Under the pieces are notes generated by a model. It searched no databases and was not told the DNA's origin. It saw only the letters and a list, made by a program, of their open reading frames with translations. A stretch of 64,000 nucleotides of DNA from Roseateles_E cavernae (GTDB lineage: Bacteria > Pseudomonadota > Gammaproteobacteria > Burkholderiales > Burkholderiaceae_C): the NCBI RefSeq assembly GCF_040187885.1, contig NZ_JBDPLH010000003.1:558001-622000 (forward strand), read 5' to 3'. Within the stretch, counting starts at the first letter, position 1; every line of letters starts with the position of its first letter. The position numbers and the translations under genes are program-made. Shown in pieces: positions 24,160 through 32,349 of this stretch.

Positions 24160-26279
24160 TGATGATCAAGCAAGCACGACTCCTTCTTGCGCTGCTGGCG
24201 ACCTTCGCCGCCGCGCCCCTGGTCTGCGCCGCACCGCCGGCCGACCTGCCCGATCCCTACCGCTGGCTGGAGGAGGTGGACGGCGAGCGCGCCCTCGGCT
24301 GGGTGCGCGGCCAGCAGCCGAGCCTGGCGCCGCTGCTGCAGGCGCCGGGCTTCGCCAGGCTGGAGGCCGAGCTGGCCGAGGTCATGGCCTCGCCGGCCAG
24401 GCTGGCGCCCGCCGAGCAGCTGGGGGCGCAGGTCTACAACTTCTGGCGCGATGCCGAGCATCCGCGCGGCCTCTGGCGCCGTAGCGCGCCCGAGGCTTAT
24501 CTGCAGGACCGGCCGCAATGGGAGACCGTGCTGGACGTCGACCAGCTCGCCAAGACCGAGGGCGAGCGCTGGGTCTGGGCCGGTGCGAACTGCCTCGCGC
24601 CGCAGGCGAGGCGCTGCCTGGTCAGCCTCAGCCGCGGCGGCGGCGACGCCCATGTGCTGCGCGAGTACGACACGGTCGAGCGCCGCTTTGTGCCGGCCGC
24701 CGAGGGCGGCTTCGCGCTGCCCGAGGCCAAGGGCGGCGCGGGCTGGATCGATGCCGACACGCTGGGCGTCTACACCGACTTCGGCGCCGGCAGTCTGACC
24801 GCCTCCGGCTATCCGCGCCAGCTGAAGCTGTGGCGGCGCGGCAGCCCGCTGAGCGAGGCGCGGCTGTTGCTGGAAGGTGCCCGGGACGAGGTGGGGCTGT
24901 GGGCCTGGGGCGAGCGCCTGCAGGGCCGGCAGCAGTTCGTGCTGGAGCGCCGCACCAGTTTCTTCGCCGGCAAGCAGTACCTGCTGCGGGACGGACAGCT
25001 GGTCGAGCTGCCCAAGCCCGACGATGCGCAGGCCCGGCTGTTCGGCACGATGGCGCTGATCGAGCTGCGTTCCGACTGGGAGCAGGGCGGCCGCCGCTAT
25101 CCGGCCGGGGCCCTGATCGCGACGCCGCTGCAGGCCTGGCTGGACGGCAGGCCGCGCTTCACCTTGCTGCACGATCCGGCCCGCGACGGGGCGCTGCAGA
25201 GCCTGACGATCCTGCGGGACGCGCTGCTCGTGGTCGGCATGCGGGACGTGCGCCAGAGCCTGACCGAGTGGCGCCCCGCGGGCCGGCAATGGCAGCGCCG
25301 CGTCGTGCCCACCGGGCCGCTGGAGAGCCTCTGGGTCGCCGCGCTGGCCGGGCAGAGCTCCAATCGCTACCTGCTGACGCGCAGCGGCTTCCTGGAGCCC
25401 GCGCGCCTGCAGGCCGCCGAGGTCGGCCGCACGACGCGGCAGACGCTGCAGCAGCTGCCCGCCTTCTTCGACGCTAGCGGTCTGGAGGTGCGCCAGCTGC
25501 AGGCGCGCTCCGCCGACGGCACGACGATTCCCTACTTCATCGTCGCGCCGCGCGGCCCCGCCCCCAAGGAGGGGCGGCCCACGCTGCTCTATGGCTACGG
25601 CGGCTTCGAGATCTCGATGAAGCCCGGCTATAGCGGCATCCTGGGGCGCGCCTGGCTGGCGCGCGGCGGCGTCTATGTGCTGGCCAATCTGCGCGGCGGC
25701 GGCGAGTTCGGCCCGCGCTGGCACCAGGCGGCGCAGCGCGAGCATCGCCAGCGCAGCTTCAGCGACTTCATCGCGGTGGCCGAGGATCTGCAGCGCCGCG
25801 GCATCACGCGGCCGGAGAAGCTGGGCATCATGGGCGGCAGCCTGGGCGGGCTGCTGACCTCGGTGGCGATGGTGCAGCGGCCCGAGCTGTTCGGCGCCGT
25901 CGTCAGCCAGGTGCCGCTGACCGATATGCGGCGCTATCACGAGATGCTGGCCGGCGCGTCCTGGATCGAGGAATACGGCAACCCCGACATCCCAGAGCAA
26001 TGGGACTACATCGGCAAGTACTCGCCGTATCACAACGCCGCGCCCGGCAAACGCTATCCGCCGGTGCTCTACACCAGCTCCACGCGTGACGACCGGGTGC
26101 ATCCCGGCCATGCCCGCAAGATGGTGGCCCGGCTGCAGGAGCAGGGCCACGAGGTGCTGTACTGGGAGAACATCGAGGGCGGCCATGCCGGCGCCGCGAC
26201 ACCGGCGCAGCAGGCGCGGCTGTGGTCGCTCAGCTATGGCTTCCTGCAGCAGCGGCTGATGGGCGGGCTGGCGAACTGA
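24159..26279 (+). CDS. Prolyl oligopeptidase (S9A), periplasmic
   Basis: A 706-residue S9 serine peptidase that cleaves after proline in oligopeptides. A signal peptide (MMIKQARLLLALLATFAAAPLVCA) directs it to the periplasm. Then come the family N-terminus PDPYRWLEEVDGERALGWV, a central propeller region (about 80-410), and the C-terminal hydrolase domain with YGYGGFE, Ser561 in GGSLGG, the aspartate in TRDDRVHP and the histidine in EGGHAG. The ATG overlaps the receptor stop (ATGA). An ATG at 24162 is an alternative start. Context suggests that peptides delivered by the receptor are shortened here before inner-membrane transport. Confidence 0.92.
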   Translation: MMIKQARLLLALLATFAAAPLVCAAPPADLPDPYRWLEEVDGERALGWVRGQQPSLAPLLQAPGFARLEAELAEVMASPARLAPAEQLGAQVYNFWRDAEHPRGLWRRSAPEAYLQDRPQWETVLDVDQLAKTEGERWVWAGANCLAPQARRCLVSLSRGGGDAHVLREYDTVERRFVPAAEGGFALPEAKGGAGWIDADTLGVYTDFGAGSLTASGYPRQLKLWRRGSPLSEARLLLEGARDEVGLWAWGERLQGRQQFVLERRTSFFAGKQYLLRDGQLVELPKPDDAQARLFGTMALIELRSDWEQGGRRYPAGALIATPLQAWLDGRPRFTLLHDPARDGALQSLTILRDALLVVGMRDVRQSLTEWRPAGRQWQRRVVPTGPLESLWVAALAGQSSNRYLLTRSGFLEPARLQAAEVGRTTRQTLQQLPAFFDASGLEVRQLQARSADGTTIPYFIVAPRGPAPKEGRPTLLYGYGGFEISMKPGYSGILGRAWLARGGVYVLANLRGGGEFGPRWHQAAQREHRQRSFSDFIAVAEDLQRRGITRPEKLGIMGGSLGGLLTSVAMVQRPELFGAVVSQVPLTDMRRYHEMLAGASWIEEYGNPDIPEQWDYIGKYSPYHNAAPGKRYPPVLYTSSTRDDRVHPGHARKMVARLQEQGHEVLYWENIEGGHAGAATPAQQARLWSLSYGFLQQRLMGGLAN

Positions 26280-26311
26280 CGCAGCCGAGGTTGCGCGCCG
26301 AGCGGCAAGGC

Positions 26312-27256
26312 TCAGCGCGCGACGACACCCCAGGCGAAGGGATCGTCGGCCTCGATCAGCAGGCGGCCTTCGCCCGAGAGATGAGCGCGCCCGGTGATGC
26401 GCGGCACGATGCGGCCTTGCTCGGCCGGCGTGTAGCTACCCTCGAACAGACTGCCGATGATGCTCTCCATGCGGAAGACCGCGCCGGGCGCCAGCTTGCC
26501 GTCGGCCGCCAGGCAAGCCAGCTTGGCGGACAGCCCGGTGCCGCAGGGCGAGCGGTCGTAGGCCAGGCCGGGGCAGAGCACGAAGTTGCGCGCGTCGTGG
26601 GCCGGATCGATGGGGGCGGCGTTCAGCTCGATATGGTCGATCTCGGCGCCGTCCGCGCCGCTGATGCCGGCCGCCGTCAGCGCCTCGCGCAACGCGGCGG
26701 TGTAGCGGGTCAGCTCGCGCCAATGGGCATGCTCCAGCGGCAGCGGGCAGTCCTTGCTGATGAAGAACCAGTTGCCGCCCCAGGCCACGTCGCCGCGCAC
26801 CGTGCCGTGTCCAGGTATCTCGACCTCGATGCCTGCCGCATGCCGGTAGCTTTCGACATTGGCGAGGCTGACGCGGCCGTCGGCATGCAGCTCGGCCGTG
26901 ATGGTGCCAACCGGCGTGTCGATGGCATGGCGCCCCGGCTGGATGCGACCCAGATGGGCCAGGGTGCGCACCAGGCCGATGGTGCCGTGGCCGCACATGC
27001 CGAGCACGCCGACATTGTTGAAATAGATGACCGAGGCCACCGAGCCGGGGTTCTCGGGCGGCAGCAGCAGCGCGCCGACCATGGTGTCCGAGCCGCGCGG
27101 CTCGCAGGCGATCGCGCTGCGCCAGCGGTCATGCTCGCGCACCAGCGCGGCGCGGCGCTCGGCCAGGCTGCCGCGATCCAGGCCGGGCAGGGGAGACAGG
27201 ACCACGCGCGTCGGTTCGCCGCCGGTGTGGGAGTCGATGTAGTCGATGTATTGCAT
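26312..27256 (-). CDS. Proline racemase family enzyme, probable 4-hydroxyproline 2-epimerase
   Basis: About 314 residues. The proline-racemase fold is cofactor-independent and uses two cysteine bases. Both are present: MCGHG (near residue 80) and DRSPCGTG (near 240). Cys/Cys members are racemases or 4-hydroxyproline 2-epimerases. A dehydratase would have Thr at the second position. MQYIDYIDSHTGGEPTRVV is the usual N-terminus, so ATG 27256 is preferred over 27268 and 27289. Epimerisation of trans-4-hydroxy-L-proline to cis-4-hydroxy-D-proline starts hydroxyproline catabolism, but later genes of that pathway are not in the window. It is divergent from the PAS-AraC gene and convergent with the prolyl oligopeptidase gene (33 bases apart). 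Confidence 0.85.
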   Translation of the reverse strand: MQYIDYIDSHTGGEPTRVVLSPLPGLDRGSLAERRAALVREHDRWRSAIACEPRGSDTMVGALLLPPENPGSVASVIYFNNVGVLGMCGHGTIGLVRTLAHLGRIQPGRHAIDTPVGTITAELHADGRVSLANVESYRHAAGIEVEIPGHGTVRGDVAWGGNWFFISKDCPLPLEHAHWRELTRYTAALREALTAAGISGADGAEIDHIELNAAPIDPAHDARNFVLCPGLAYDRSPCGTGLSAKLACLAADGKLAPGAVFRMESIIGSLFEGSYTPAEQGRIVPRITGRAHLSGEGRLLIEADDPFAWGVVAR

Positions 27257-27313
27257 GGCCGGCAGCATGGCTTGAAAGCCCGGCGCCATCTAGGCATGTT
27301 CCGGCCATGCACA

Positions 27314-27328
27314 TGCGGAAGTCGGCAC
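27314..27328 (+). promoter_or_regulatory. Shared 15-base motif, copy 2
   Basis: TGCGGAAGTCGGCAC lies between the divergent epimerase and PAS-AraC genes, 35 bases before the AraC start. TATAGT begins at 27351, 22 bases after the motif, and could be the -10 box. The position suits autoregulation and control of the epimerase gene. Confidence 0.5.
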
Positions 27329-27363
27329 AATAAATACCACCGGGAGTTCCTATAGTTGAGCCC

Positions 27364-28095
27364 ATGAGCCAGCCCCTGCCCACCCAGGTCGATGCCGAGC
27401 AGCTGCAGTGCCTGATGGACACGCTGCCGGCCACCGTGTTCTTCATCAAGGACCTGAACGGCCGCTACACCCATGCCAACATGACCTTGGTGCGGCGCCT
27501 GGGGCTGTCGCGGCGCGAGGAGGTGCTGGGGCGCACGCCGCTGGAGGTTTTCCCGCAGCGCCTGGGTGAAGCCTATGCCTCGCAGGACCGGCGCGTGCTG
27601 GCCGGCCAGTCCATCGCCAGCCAGCTGGAGGTCCATCTGTTTCCGAACCGCGCCTCCGGCTGGTGCCTGACCCACAAGAAGCCGCTGCAGGACCGACCGG
27701 GCGGCGCGATCCTCGGCCTGATGGGCGTCTCCCACGATCTGCAGCAGCCGGACGGCCGCCATCCCGGCTTCGCGCGGCTGCGCCGCGTGCTCGACCATAT
27801 GGAGACGCACTTCGGCGAGAGCGTGCGCATGCAGGCGCTGGCCGGCCTGGCGGGGCTGTCGCTGTCGCAGCTCGAGCGCCAGTTCCACCGCGTCTTCCAC
27901 CTGACGCCGCAGCAATGGCTGACGCGGCTGCGCATCGAGGCCGCGATGGGCCTGCTGCGCGGCGGCGACAGCATCGCCTCCATCGGCCTGGCCTGCGGCT
28001 TCAGCGACCAGAGCGCCTTCAGCCGCCAGTTCAAGGCCTCGGTCGGTGCGACCCCGCGAGACTACCGGCGCATCATGCTCGAGGCGCGCGCCTGA
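27364..28095 (+). CDS. AraC-family regulator with N-terminal PAS domain
   Basis: A 243-residue transcription factor. Residues about 10-125 form a PAS sensor (MDTLPATVFFIKDLNGRYTH, then a WCLTHKKPL core). Residues about 140-240 form the two helix-turn-helix AraC module (ALAGLAGLSLSQLERQFHRV and IASIGLACGFSDQSAFSRQF). PAS plus AraC regulators often respond to a small catabolic substrate. The gene is divergent from the hydroxyproline-epimerase-like gene and is followed by the M24 peptidase, so it is the natural local regulator. A 15-base motif before itself, before the M24 gene and before the receptor-oligopeptidase operon is its candidate operator. The ligand is unknown, and proline or hydroxyproline derivatives are inferred only from context. 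Confidence 0.88.
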   Translation: MSQPLPTQVDAEQLQCLMDTLPATVFFIKDLNGRYTHANMTLVRRLGLSRREEVLGRTPLEVFPQRLGEAYASQDRRVLAGQSIASQLEVHLFPNRASGWCLTHKKPLQDRPGGAILGLMGVSHDLQQPDGRHPGFARLRRVLDHMETHFGESVRMQALAGLAGLSLSQLERQFHRVFHLTPQQWLTRLRIEAAMGLLRGGDSIASIGLACGFSDQSAFSRQFKASVGATPRDYRRIMLEARA

Positions 28096-28120
28096 GTGTC
28101 ATTCCGACGCGCACCCCAGA

Positions 28121-28135
28121 TGCGGAAATTGGCAT
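28121..28135 (+). promoter_or_regulatory. Shared 15-base motif, copy 3
   Basis: TGCGGAAATTGGCAT lies 25 bases after the AraC stop and 149 bases before the M24 start. TAGCAT begins at 28158, the same spacing as in the other copies. It is the proposed operator for the M24 gene. Confidence 0.5.
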
Positions 28136-28284
28136 AGCCGGGACGCGCCCCAAGCTCTAGCATCTTGAGAGCGCCGCGCGCTCATCCTCCCCACGCCTGC
28201 ATCGGCGCCCTGGCCGCGCCTGCGTGAATGCCCGGCTGCTGGCTTGCTGAGCCTTCACTCGCTTCGATCAACAAGGAACCCTCG

Positions 28285-29565
28285 ATGAACGACCAGATCG
28301 GCCACCTCACGACCGCGCAAGCCCAGGCGCAGTTCGACACCCGGCGGCAAAGTCTCCCGGCGCGCCCGCCTGCCATCAGCGCCGCCGAGTATGCAGCGCG
28401 CCTGGCCAAGGCGCGTGCGCTGATGCAGGAGGCTGACGTCGACGCGCTGCTGGTCACGGCGGGGCAGTCGCTGCGCTATTTCACCGGTATCGGCTGGGGC
28501 GCGAGCGAGCGCCTCGTCGCGATGCTGCTGACCGCCGCGGGCGAGCCGCTGCTGATCGCGCCGGCCTTCGAGGAGGGCTCGCTGGACGCGGTGCTGCGCA
28601 TACCGGCGGGCAAGCGCCTGTGGGAGGAGCACGAAGACCCGTACGCGCTGGTGGCGCGTGCGATGGCCGAGCGCGGCGCACGCACGCTGGCGCTGGACCC
28701 CGAGGCTGCCTTGCGCATCAGCACCGGGCTGGGCCGCCACCTGGAGGCGGGACTCGTTGTCGACGCCCAGCCCATCATCGACGCTTGCCGCATGTGCAAG
28801 AGTGCTGCCGAACTGGCGCTGATGCAGCACGCCTGCGACATCACGCTGCAAGTCCACCGCCTGGCCGCCGGCATCGCGCGCGAAGGCATTGGCACGGATG
28901 AGCTGCTGCGCTTCATCGACCAGGCGCACCGCGCGCTGGGTGCGGACGGTGGCTCCACCTTCTGCATCGTGCAGTTCGGTCATGCCACGGCCTATCCGCA
29001 CGGTATCCCCGGCGTGCAGCATCTGCGCCGCGATGAGCTGGTGCTGATCGACACCGGCTGCAGCATCGAGGGCTACAACTCCGACGTGACGCGCACCTGG
29101 ATCTTCGGCGAGGCGAACGAGGCGCAGCAGCGCATCTGGGCGCTGGAGCGGGCCGCCCAGCAAGCCGCCTTCGACGCGGTGCGCCCCGGCGTGCCTTGCG
29201 AGGCGGTGGACGCCGCCGCGCGCCGGGTGCTGGAGGCCGCCGGCCTCGGCCCCGACTACCGCCTGCCGGGGCTGCCACACCGCACCGGCCACGGCTGCGG
29301 CCTGTCCATCCACGAGGCCCCCTATCTCGTGCGCGGCAACCGGCAGCCGATGGCGCCGGGCCACTGCTGCAGCAACGAGCCGATGATCGTCGTGCCGGGA
29401 CAGTTCGGCGTGCGGCTGGAGGACCACTTCTACGTGACGGAGAACGGCGCGCAGTGGTTCACGCCGCCATCGATCGCGATTGATCGGCCTTTCGCCGACC
29501 GCTTTCCATCTGCAGCCGCCGACCCTCTCACCCCGCCGGCGCGAACCTGTCCACCGCATCGGTGA
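28285..29565 (+). CDS. M24 family metallopeptidase (Xaa-Pro dipeptidase/aminopeptidase type)
   Basis: A 426-residue cytoplasmic dinuclear-metal peptidase. An N-terminal creatinase-like domain (YFTGIGWGASERL near residue 75) precedes the pita-bread domain with all five metal ligands: Asp in VLIDTG, Asp in NSDVTRTW, His in GHGCGLSIHE, Glu in SNEPMIV and Glu in RLEDHF. M24B enzymes remove a residue before proline. ATG 28285 has AAGGAA 7 bases upstream. The 3' end overlaps the 3' end of the convergent ugpQ gene by 38 bases. Together with prolyl oligopeptidase and the epimerase it completes a proline-peptide catabolic set. Confidence 0.88.
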   Translation: MNDQIGHLTTAQAQAQFDTRRQSLPARPPAISAAEYAARLAKARALMQEADVDALLVTAGQSLRYFTGIGWGASERLVAMLLTAAGEPLLIAPAFEEGSLDAVLRIPAGKRLWEEHEDPYALVARAMAERGARTLALDPEAALRISTGLGRHLEAGLVVDAQPIIDACRMCKSAAELALMQHACDITLQVHRLAAGIAREGIGTDELLRFIDQAHRALGADGGSTFCIVQFGHATAYPHGIPGVQHLRRDELVLIDTGCSIEGYNSDVTRTWIFGEANEAQQRIWALERAAQQAAFDAVRPGVPCEAVDAAARRVLEAAGLGPDYRLPGLPHRTGHGCGLSIHEAPYLVRGNRQPMAPGHCCSNEPMIVVPGQFGVRLEDHFYVTENGAQWFTPPSIAIDRPFADRFPSAAADPLTPPARTCPPHR

Positions 29566-30265
29566 TGATGCCGTCGACCCCATTGCCGATCAGCCACTCG
29601 GCCGAGGCGGGGTCGTTGACGGTATAGACCAGGGCTTTCAGCCCGGCGGCATGCAGCTGCTCGACCAGGGCTTGGTTCATCAGCGCATAGTTCGTGATCA
29701 CGGCGCGGCATTGCAGGCGCAGGGCTTGTGCCAGCCAGCCATCCGAGAGCTTGTCCAGCAGCAGGCCGCGTGGCACGGCGGGCGCGGTTTCGAGGGCGCC
29801 GGCCAGGGCCTCGGGCTGGAAGGAGCTGAACAGCGGCAGCAGGCCCGAGCCAGCCCACAGGCGCAGCACCTCGCGGCCCACCACCTGACCGGTGACGAGT
29901 TCCTGACCCGGCGTCGGCTTGATCTCGATGTTCAGCGCGAAGCGGTTCGCGATGACGTAACGAGCCAGCGTATCCAGGCTGGGGAGTGGCTCGCCGGCAT
30001 AGGCGCGGCTGTGCCAGGCACCGGCATCGATGCGCGAGAGCTCGGCCCAGGGGCGCTCACCGGCCACGCCGCGCTCGGGCGTGGTGCGGTTCAGCGTCGC
30101 GTCATGCAGCAGGAAGGGGATGCCCTCGCTGCTGAGCTTCACATCGCACTCGAAGGCGCGATAGCCATGCCGTGCGCCCTCGCGGAAGGCGGCCAGCGTG
30201 TTCTCCGGTGCGAGCTTGCCGGCGCCGCGATGGGCGATCCAGAACGGCATCGGCCAGTCGCTCAT
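29528..30265 (-). CDS. ugpQ: Glycerophosphodiester phosphodiesterase (UgpQ)
   Basis: A 245-residue cytoplasmic GDPD-family enzyme that hydrolyses glycerophosphodiesters to glycerol-3-phosphate plus alcohol. The motifs are complete: IAHRGAGKLAPENTLAAF with the catalytic HRG and EN, FECDVKLSSEGIPFLLHD with metal ligands E and D and the second histidine, and NIEIKP. It is the last gene of the leftward ugpB-A-E-C-Q run, 80 bases after ugpC, and processes what the transporter imports. An internal ATG six residues in (MPFWIAHRG) is an alternative start. Confidence 0.93.
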   Translation of the reverse strand: MSDWPMPFWIAHRGAGKLAPENTLAAFREGARHGYRAFECDVKLSSEGIPFLLHDATLNRTTPERGVAGERPWAELSRIDAGAWHSRAYAGEPLPSLDTLARYVIANRFALNIEIKPTPGQELVTGQVVGREVLRLWAGSGLLPLFSSFQPEALAGALETAPAVPRGLLLDKLSDGWLAQALRLQCRAVITNYALMNQALVEQLHAAGLKALVYTVNDPASAEWLIGNGVDGIITDAVDRFAPAG

Positions 30266-30345
30266 TGGTGCACCCTTCGGCCTGCGGCCTGTCCCGCCAT
30301 GCGGGAGCGAGCTTGCTTGGGGCGGCCCTGCGCTGCGCTCATGAC

Positions 30346-31416
30346 TCAGCTCCCGACGCGCTTTTGCGTCTGCGCGTCGAACCAGTGCAGCTGCTTGTCG
30401 CTGAGCTCCAGCATCAGCGTGTCTCCAACGGCCGGCGGCACCAGGGTGCCGTCGATGCGCAGCGTGAACTGCTCGCTGCCCAGACGGCCATAGACCAGGC
30501 GCTCGGCGCCCAGCATCTCGATCATCTCGACCTTCAGGGGCCAGCCGCTGCTGGCATTCCAGTGGTCCAGATGCTCGGGGCGCAGGCCCAGGATCAGCTC
30601 GCCTTCGCGCGGCGCCGGGGCCGGCAGGGCCAGGGTGATGCCGCCGACCGTGAAGCTATTGCCCTTGGCCTGGCCTTTCAGCAGATTCATCGGCGGCGAG
30701 CCGATGAAGCTGGCGACGAAGGTGGTGGCGGGGCGCTGGTAGACCTCCTCGGGCGTGCCGATCTGCTCCATATGGCCGCCGTTCATCACGATCATGCGCT
30801 GGGCCAGTGTCATCGCCTCGACCTGGTCGTGGGTCACGAACAGCGAGGTCACGCCCAGCTCGCGGTGCAGCTTCTGGATCTCGAGCCGGGTCTGGGCGCG
30901 CAGCTTGGCGTCCAGATTGGACAGCGGCTCATCGAACAGAAAGACCTGCGGGTTGCGCACGATGGCGCGGCCCATCGCGACGCGCTGGCGCTGGCCGCCG
31001 GACAGGGCGCGCGGCGTGCGGTCCAGCAGATGGCCCAGCTCGAGGATCTTGGCGGCCTTGTCGACGCGGGTCTTGATCTCGGCGATCGGCACCTTCTTGA
31101 TCTTCAGGCCGTAAGCCATGTTCTCGAACACGCTCATATGCGGGTAGAGCGCGTAGTTCTGGAACACCATCGCGATATCGCGATCGGCCGGTTCCACATC
31201 GTTGACGACGCGCGGGCCGATGGCGATCTCGCCGCCGGAGACTTCTTCGAGCCCGGCCACCATGCGCAGCAAGGTGCTCTTGCCGCAGCCCGAGGGGCCG
31301 ACGATGACGATGAACTCGCCGTCCTTGATCTCGGCGTTGACGCCGTGGATCACCTGGTTGGCCTTGGGGCCGTGGCCATAACGCTTGACCACATTGCGAA
31401 GGGAAATGCTTGCCAT
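30346..31416 (-). CDS. ugpC: sn-glycerol-3-phosphate ABC transporter ATPase
   Basis: A 356-residue ATPase of the CUT1 type. Walker A GPSGCGKST, signature LSGGQRQRVAMGRAI, Walker B VFLFDEPLSNLD and switch histidine VTHD are present, followed by a C-terminal TOBE-like regulatory region. It energises UgpAE for import of glycerol-3-phosphate and glycerophosphodiesters. MsmK/MalK relatives are similar, but the flanking ugpB, ugpA, ugpE and ugpQ fix the assignment. A 77-base gap separates it from ugpE. Confidence 0.93.
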   Translation of the reverse strand: MASISLRNVVKRYGHGPKANQVIHGVNAEIKDGEFIVIVGPSGCGKSTLLRMVAGLEEVSGGEIAIGPRVVNDVEPADRDIAMVFQNYALYPHMSVFENMAYGLKIKKVPIAEIKTRVDKAAKILELGHLLDRTPRALSGGQRQRVAMGRAIVRNPQVFLFDEPLSNLDAKLRAQTRLEIQKLHRELGVTSLFVTHDQVEAMTLAQRMIVMNGGHMEQIGTPEEVYQRPATTFVASFIGSPPMNLLKGQAKGNSFTVGGITLALPAPAPREGELILGLRPEHLDHWNASSGWPLKVEMIEMLGAERLVYGRLGSEQFTLRIDGTLVPPAVGDTLMLELSDKQLHWFDAQTQKRVGS

Positions 31417-31493
31417 CTTGTTTGCTCTACTTTTGTTCTCTAGTCCGCTGGGAACAGCGCTGGCCGCAGCGCGGCGCTACGTCCCGCAAGCGA

Positions 31494-32348
31494 TCATTTT
31501 TCGGTGTCCACCAGGCCCTTGACGAACCACTTCTGCATCAGCATCACGACCAGGGCCGGCGGGATCATCGCCAGCAGCGCGGTGGCCATCACGACGTTCC
31601 ACTCGGTATAGGACTCGCCGGTGATCAGGCGCTTGATGCCCATCACGACCGGGTACATATCCTCCTGCGTGGTGACCAGCAGGGGCCACAGATACTGGTT
31701 CCAGCCATAGATGAACTGGATCACGAAGAGCGCGGCGATGCTGGTGCGCGAGAGCGGCAGCAGCACGTCCTTGAAGAAGCGCATCGGCCCGGCGCCATCC
31801 ATGCGCGCGGCCTCGACCAGCTCGTCCGGCACCGTCATGAAGAACTGGCGGAACAGGAAGGTGGCGGTGGCCGAGGCGATCAGCGGCACGGTCAGGCCGG
31901 CATAGGTGTTGAGCATCTTCAGGTCCGACACCACCTGGTAGGTCGGGCCTATGCGCACCTCCACCGGCAGCATCAGCGTCACGAAGATGGCCCAGAAGAA
32001 GAAGCTCTTGAAGGGGAAGCGGAAGTAGACGATCGCGAAGGCCGAGAGCAGCGAGATCGCGATCTTGCCCAGCGAGATCACCAGCGCGCTGATCAGGCTG
32101 ATCTTCAGCATGGGCAGGGCTGGCGGGATCTTGCTGCCGGCGCTGGTCTCGCCGCCGAACAGGGCCAGCTTCCAGGTTTCCAGCATATGGTCACCGGGCA
32201 GCAGCGAGAGCGGGCGGCTCTGCGCGATCTGCTCGGCGCTCTGGGTCGAGGCGACAAAGGTCAGGTAGACCGGGAAGGCCACGATCAGCACGCCGAGTAT
32301 CAGCGTCAGATGGGCCAGCACGGTGAGGGCGGGGCGACGTTCGATCAT
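31494..32348 (-). CDS. ugpE: sn-glycerol-3-phosphate ABC transporter permease UgpE
   Basis: A 284-residue inner-membrane permease with six predicted helices and the cytoplasmic EAA loop (ELVEAARMDGAGPMRFF) that docks the ATPase. It begins one base after the ugpA stop, so the two permeases are translationally coupled. It is the second half of the Ugp channel. Confidence 0.93.
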   Translation of the reverse strand: MIERRPALTVLAHLTLILGVLIVAFPVYLTFVASTQSAEQIAQSRPLSLLPGDHMLETWKLALFGGETSAGSKIPPALPMLKISLISALVISLGKIAISLLSAFAIVYFRFPFKSFFFWAIFVTLMLPVEVRIGPTYQVVSDLKMLNTYAGLTVPLIASATATFLFRQFFMTVPDELVEAARMDGAGPMRFFKDVLLPLSRTSIAALFVIQFIYGWNQYLWPLLVTTQEDMYPVVMGIKRLITGESYTEWNVVMATALLAMIPPALVVMLMQKWFVKGLVDTEK

Positions 32349-32349
32349 G

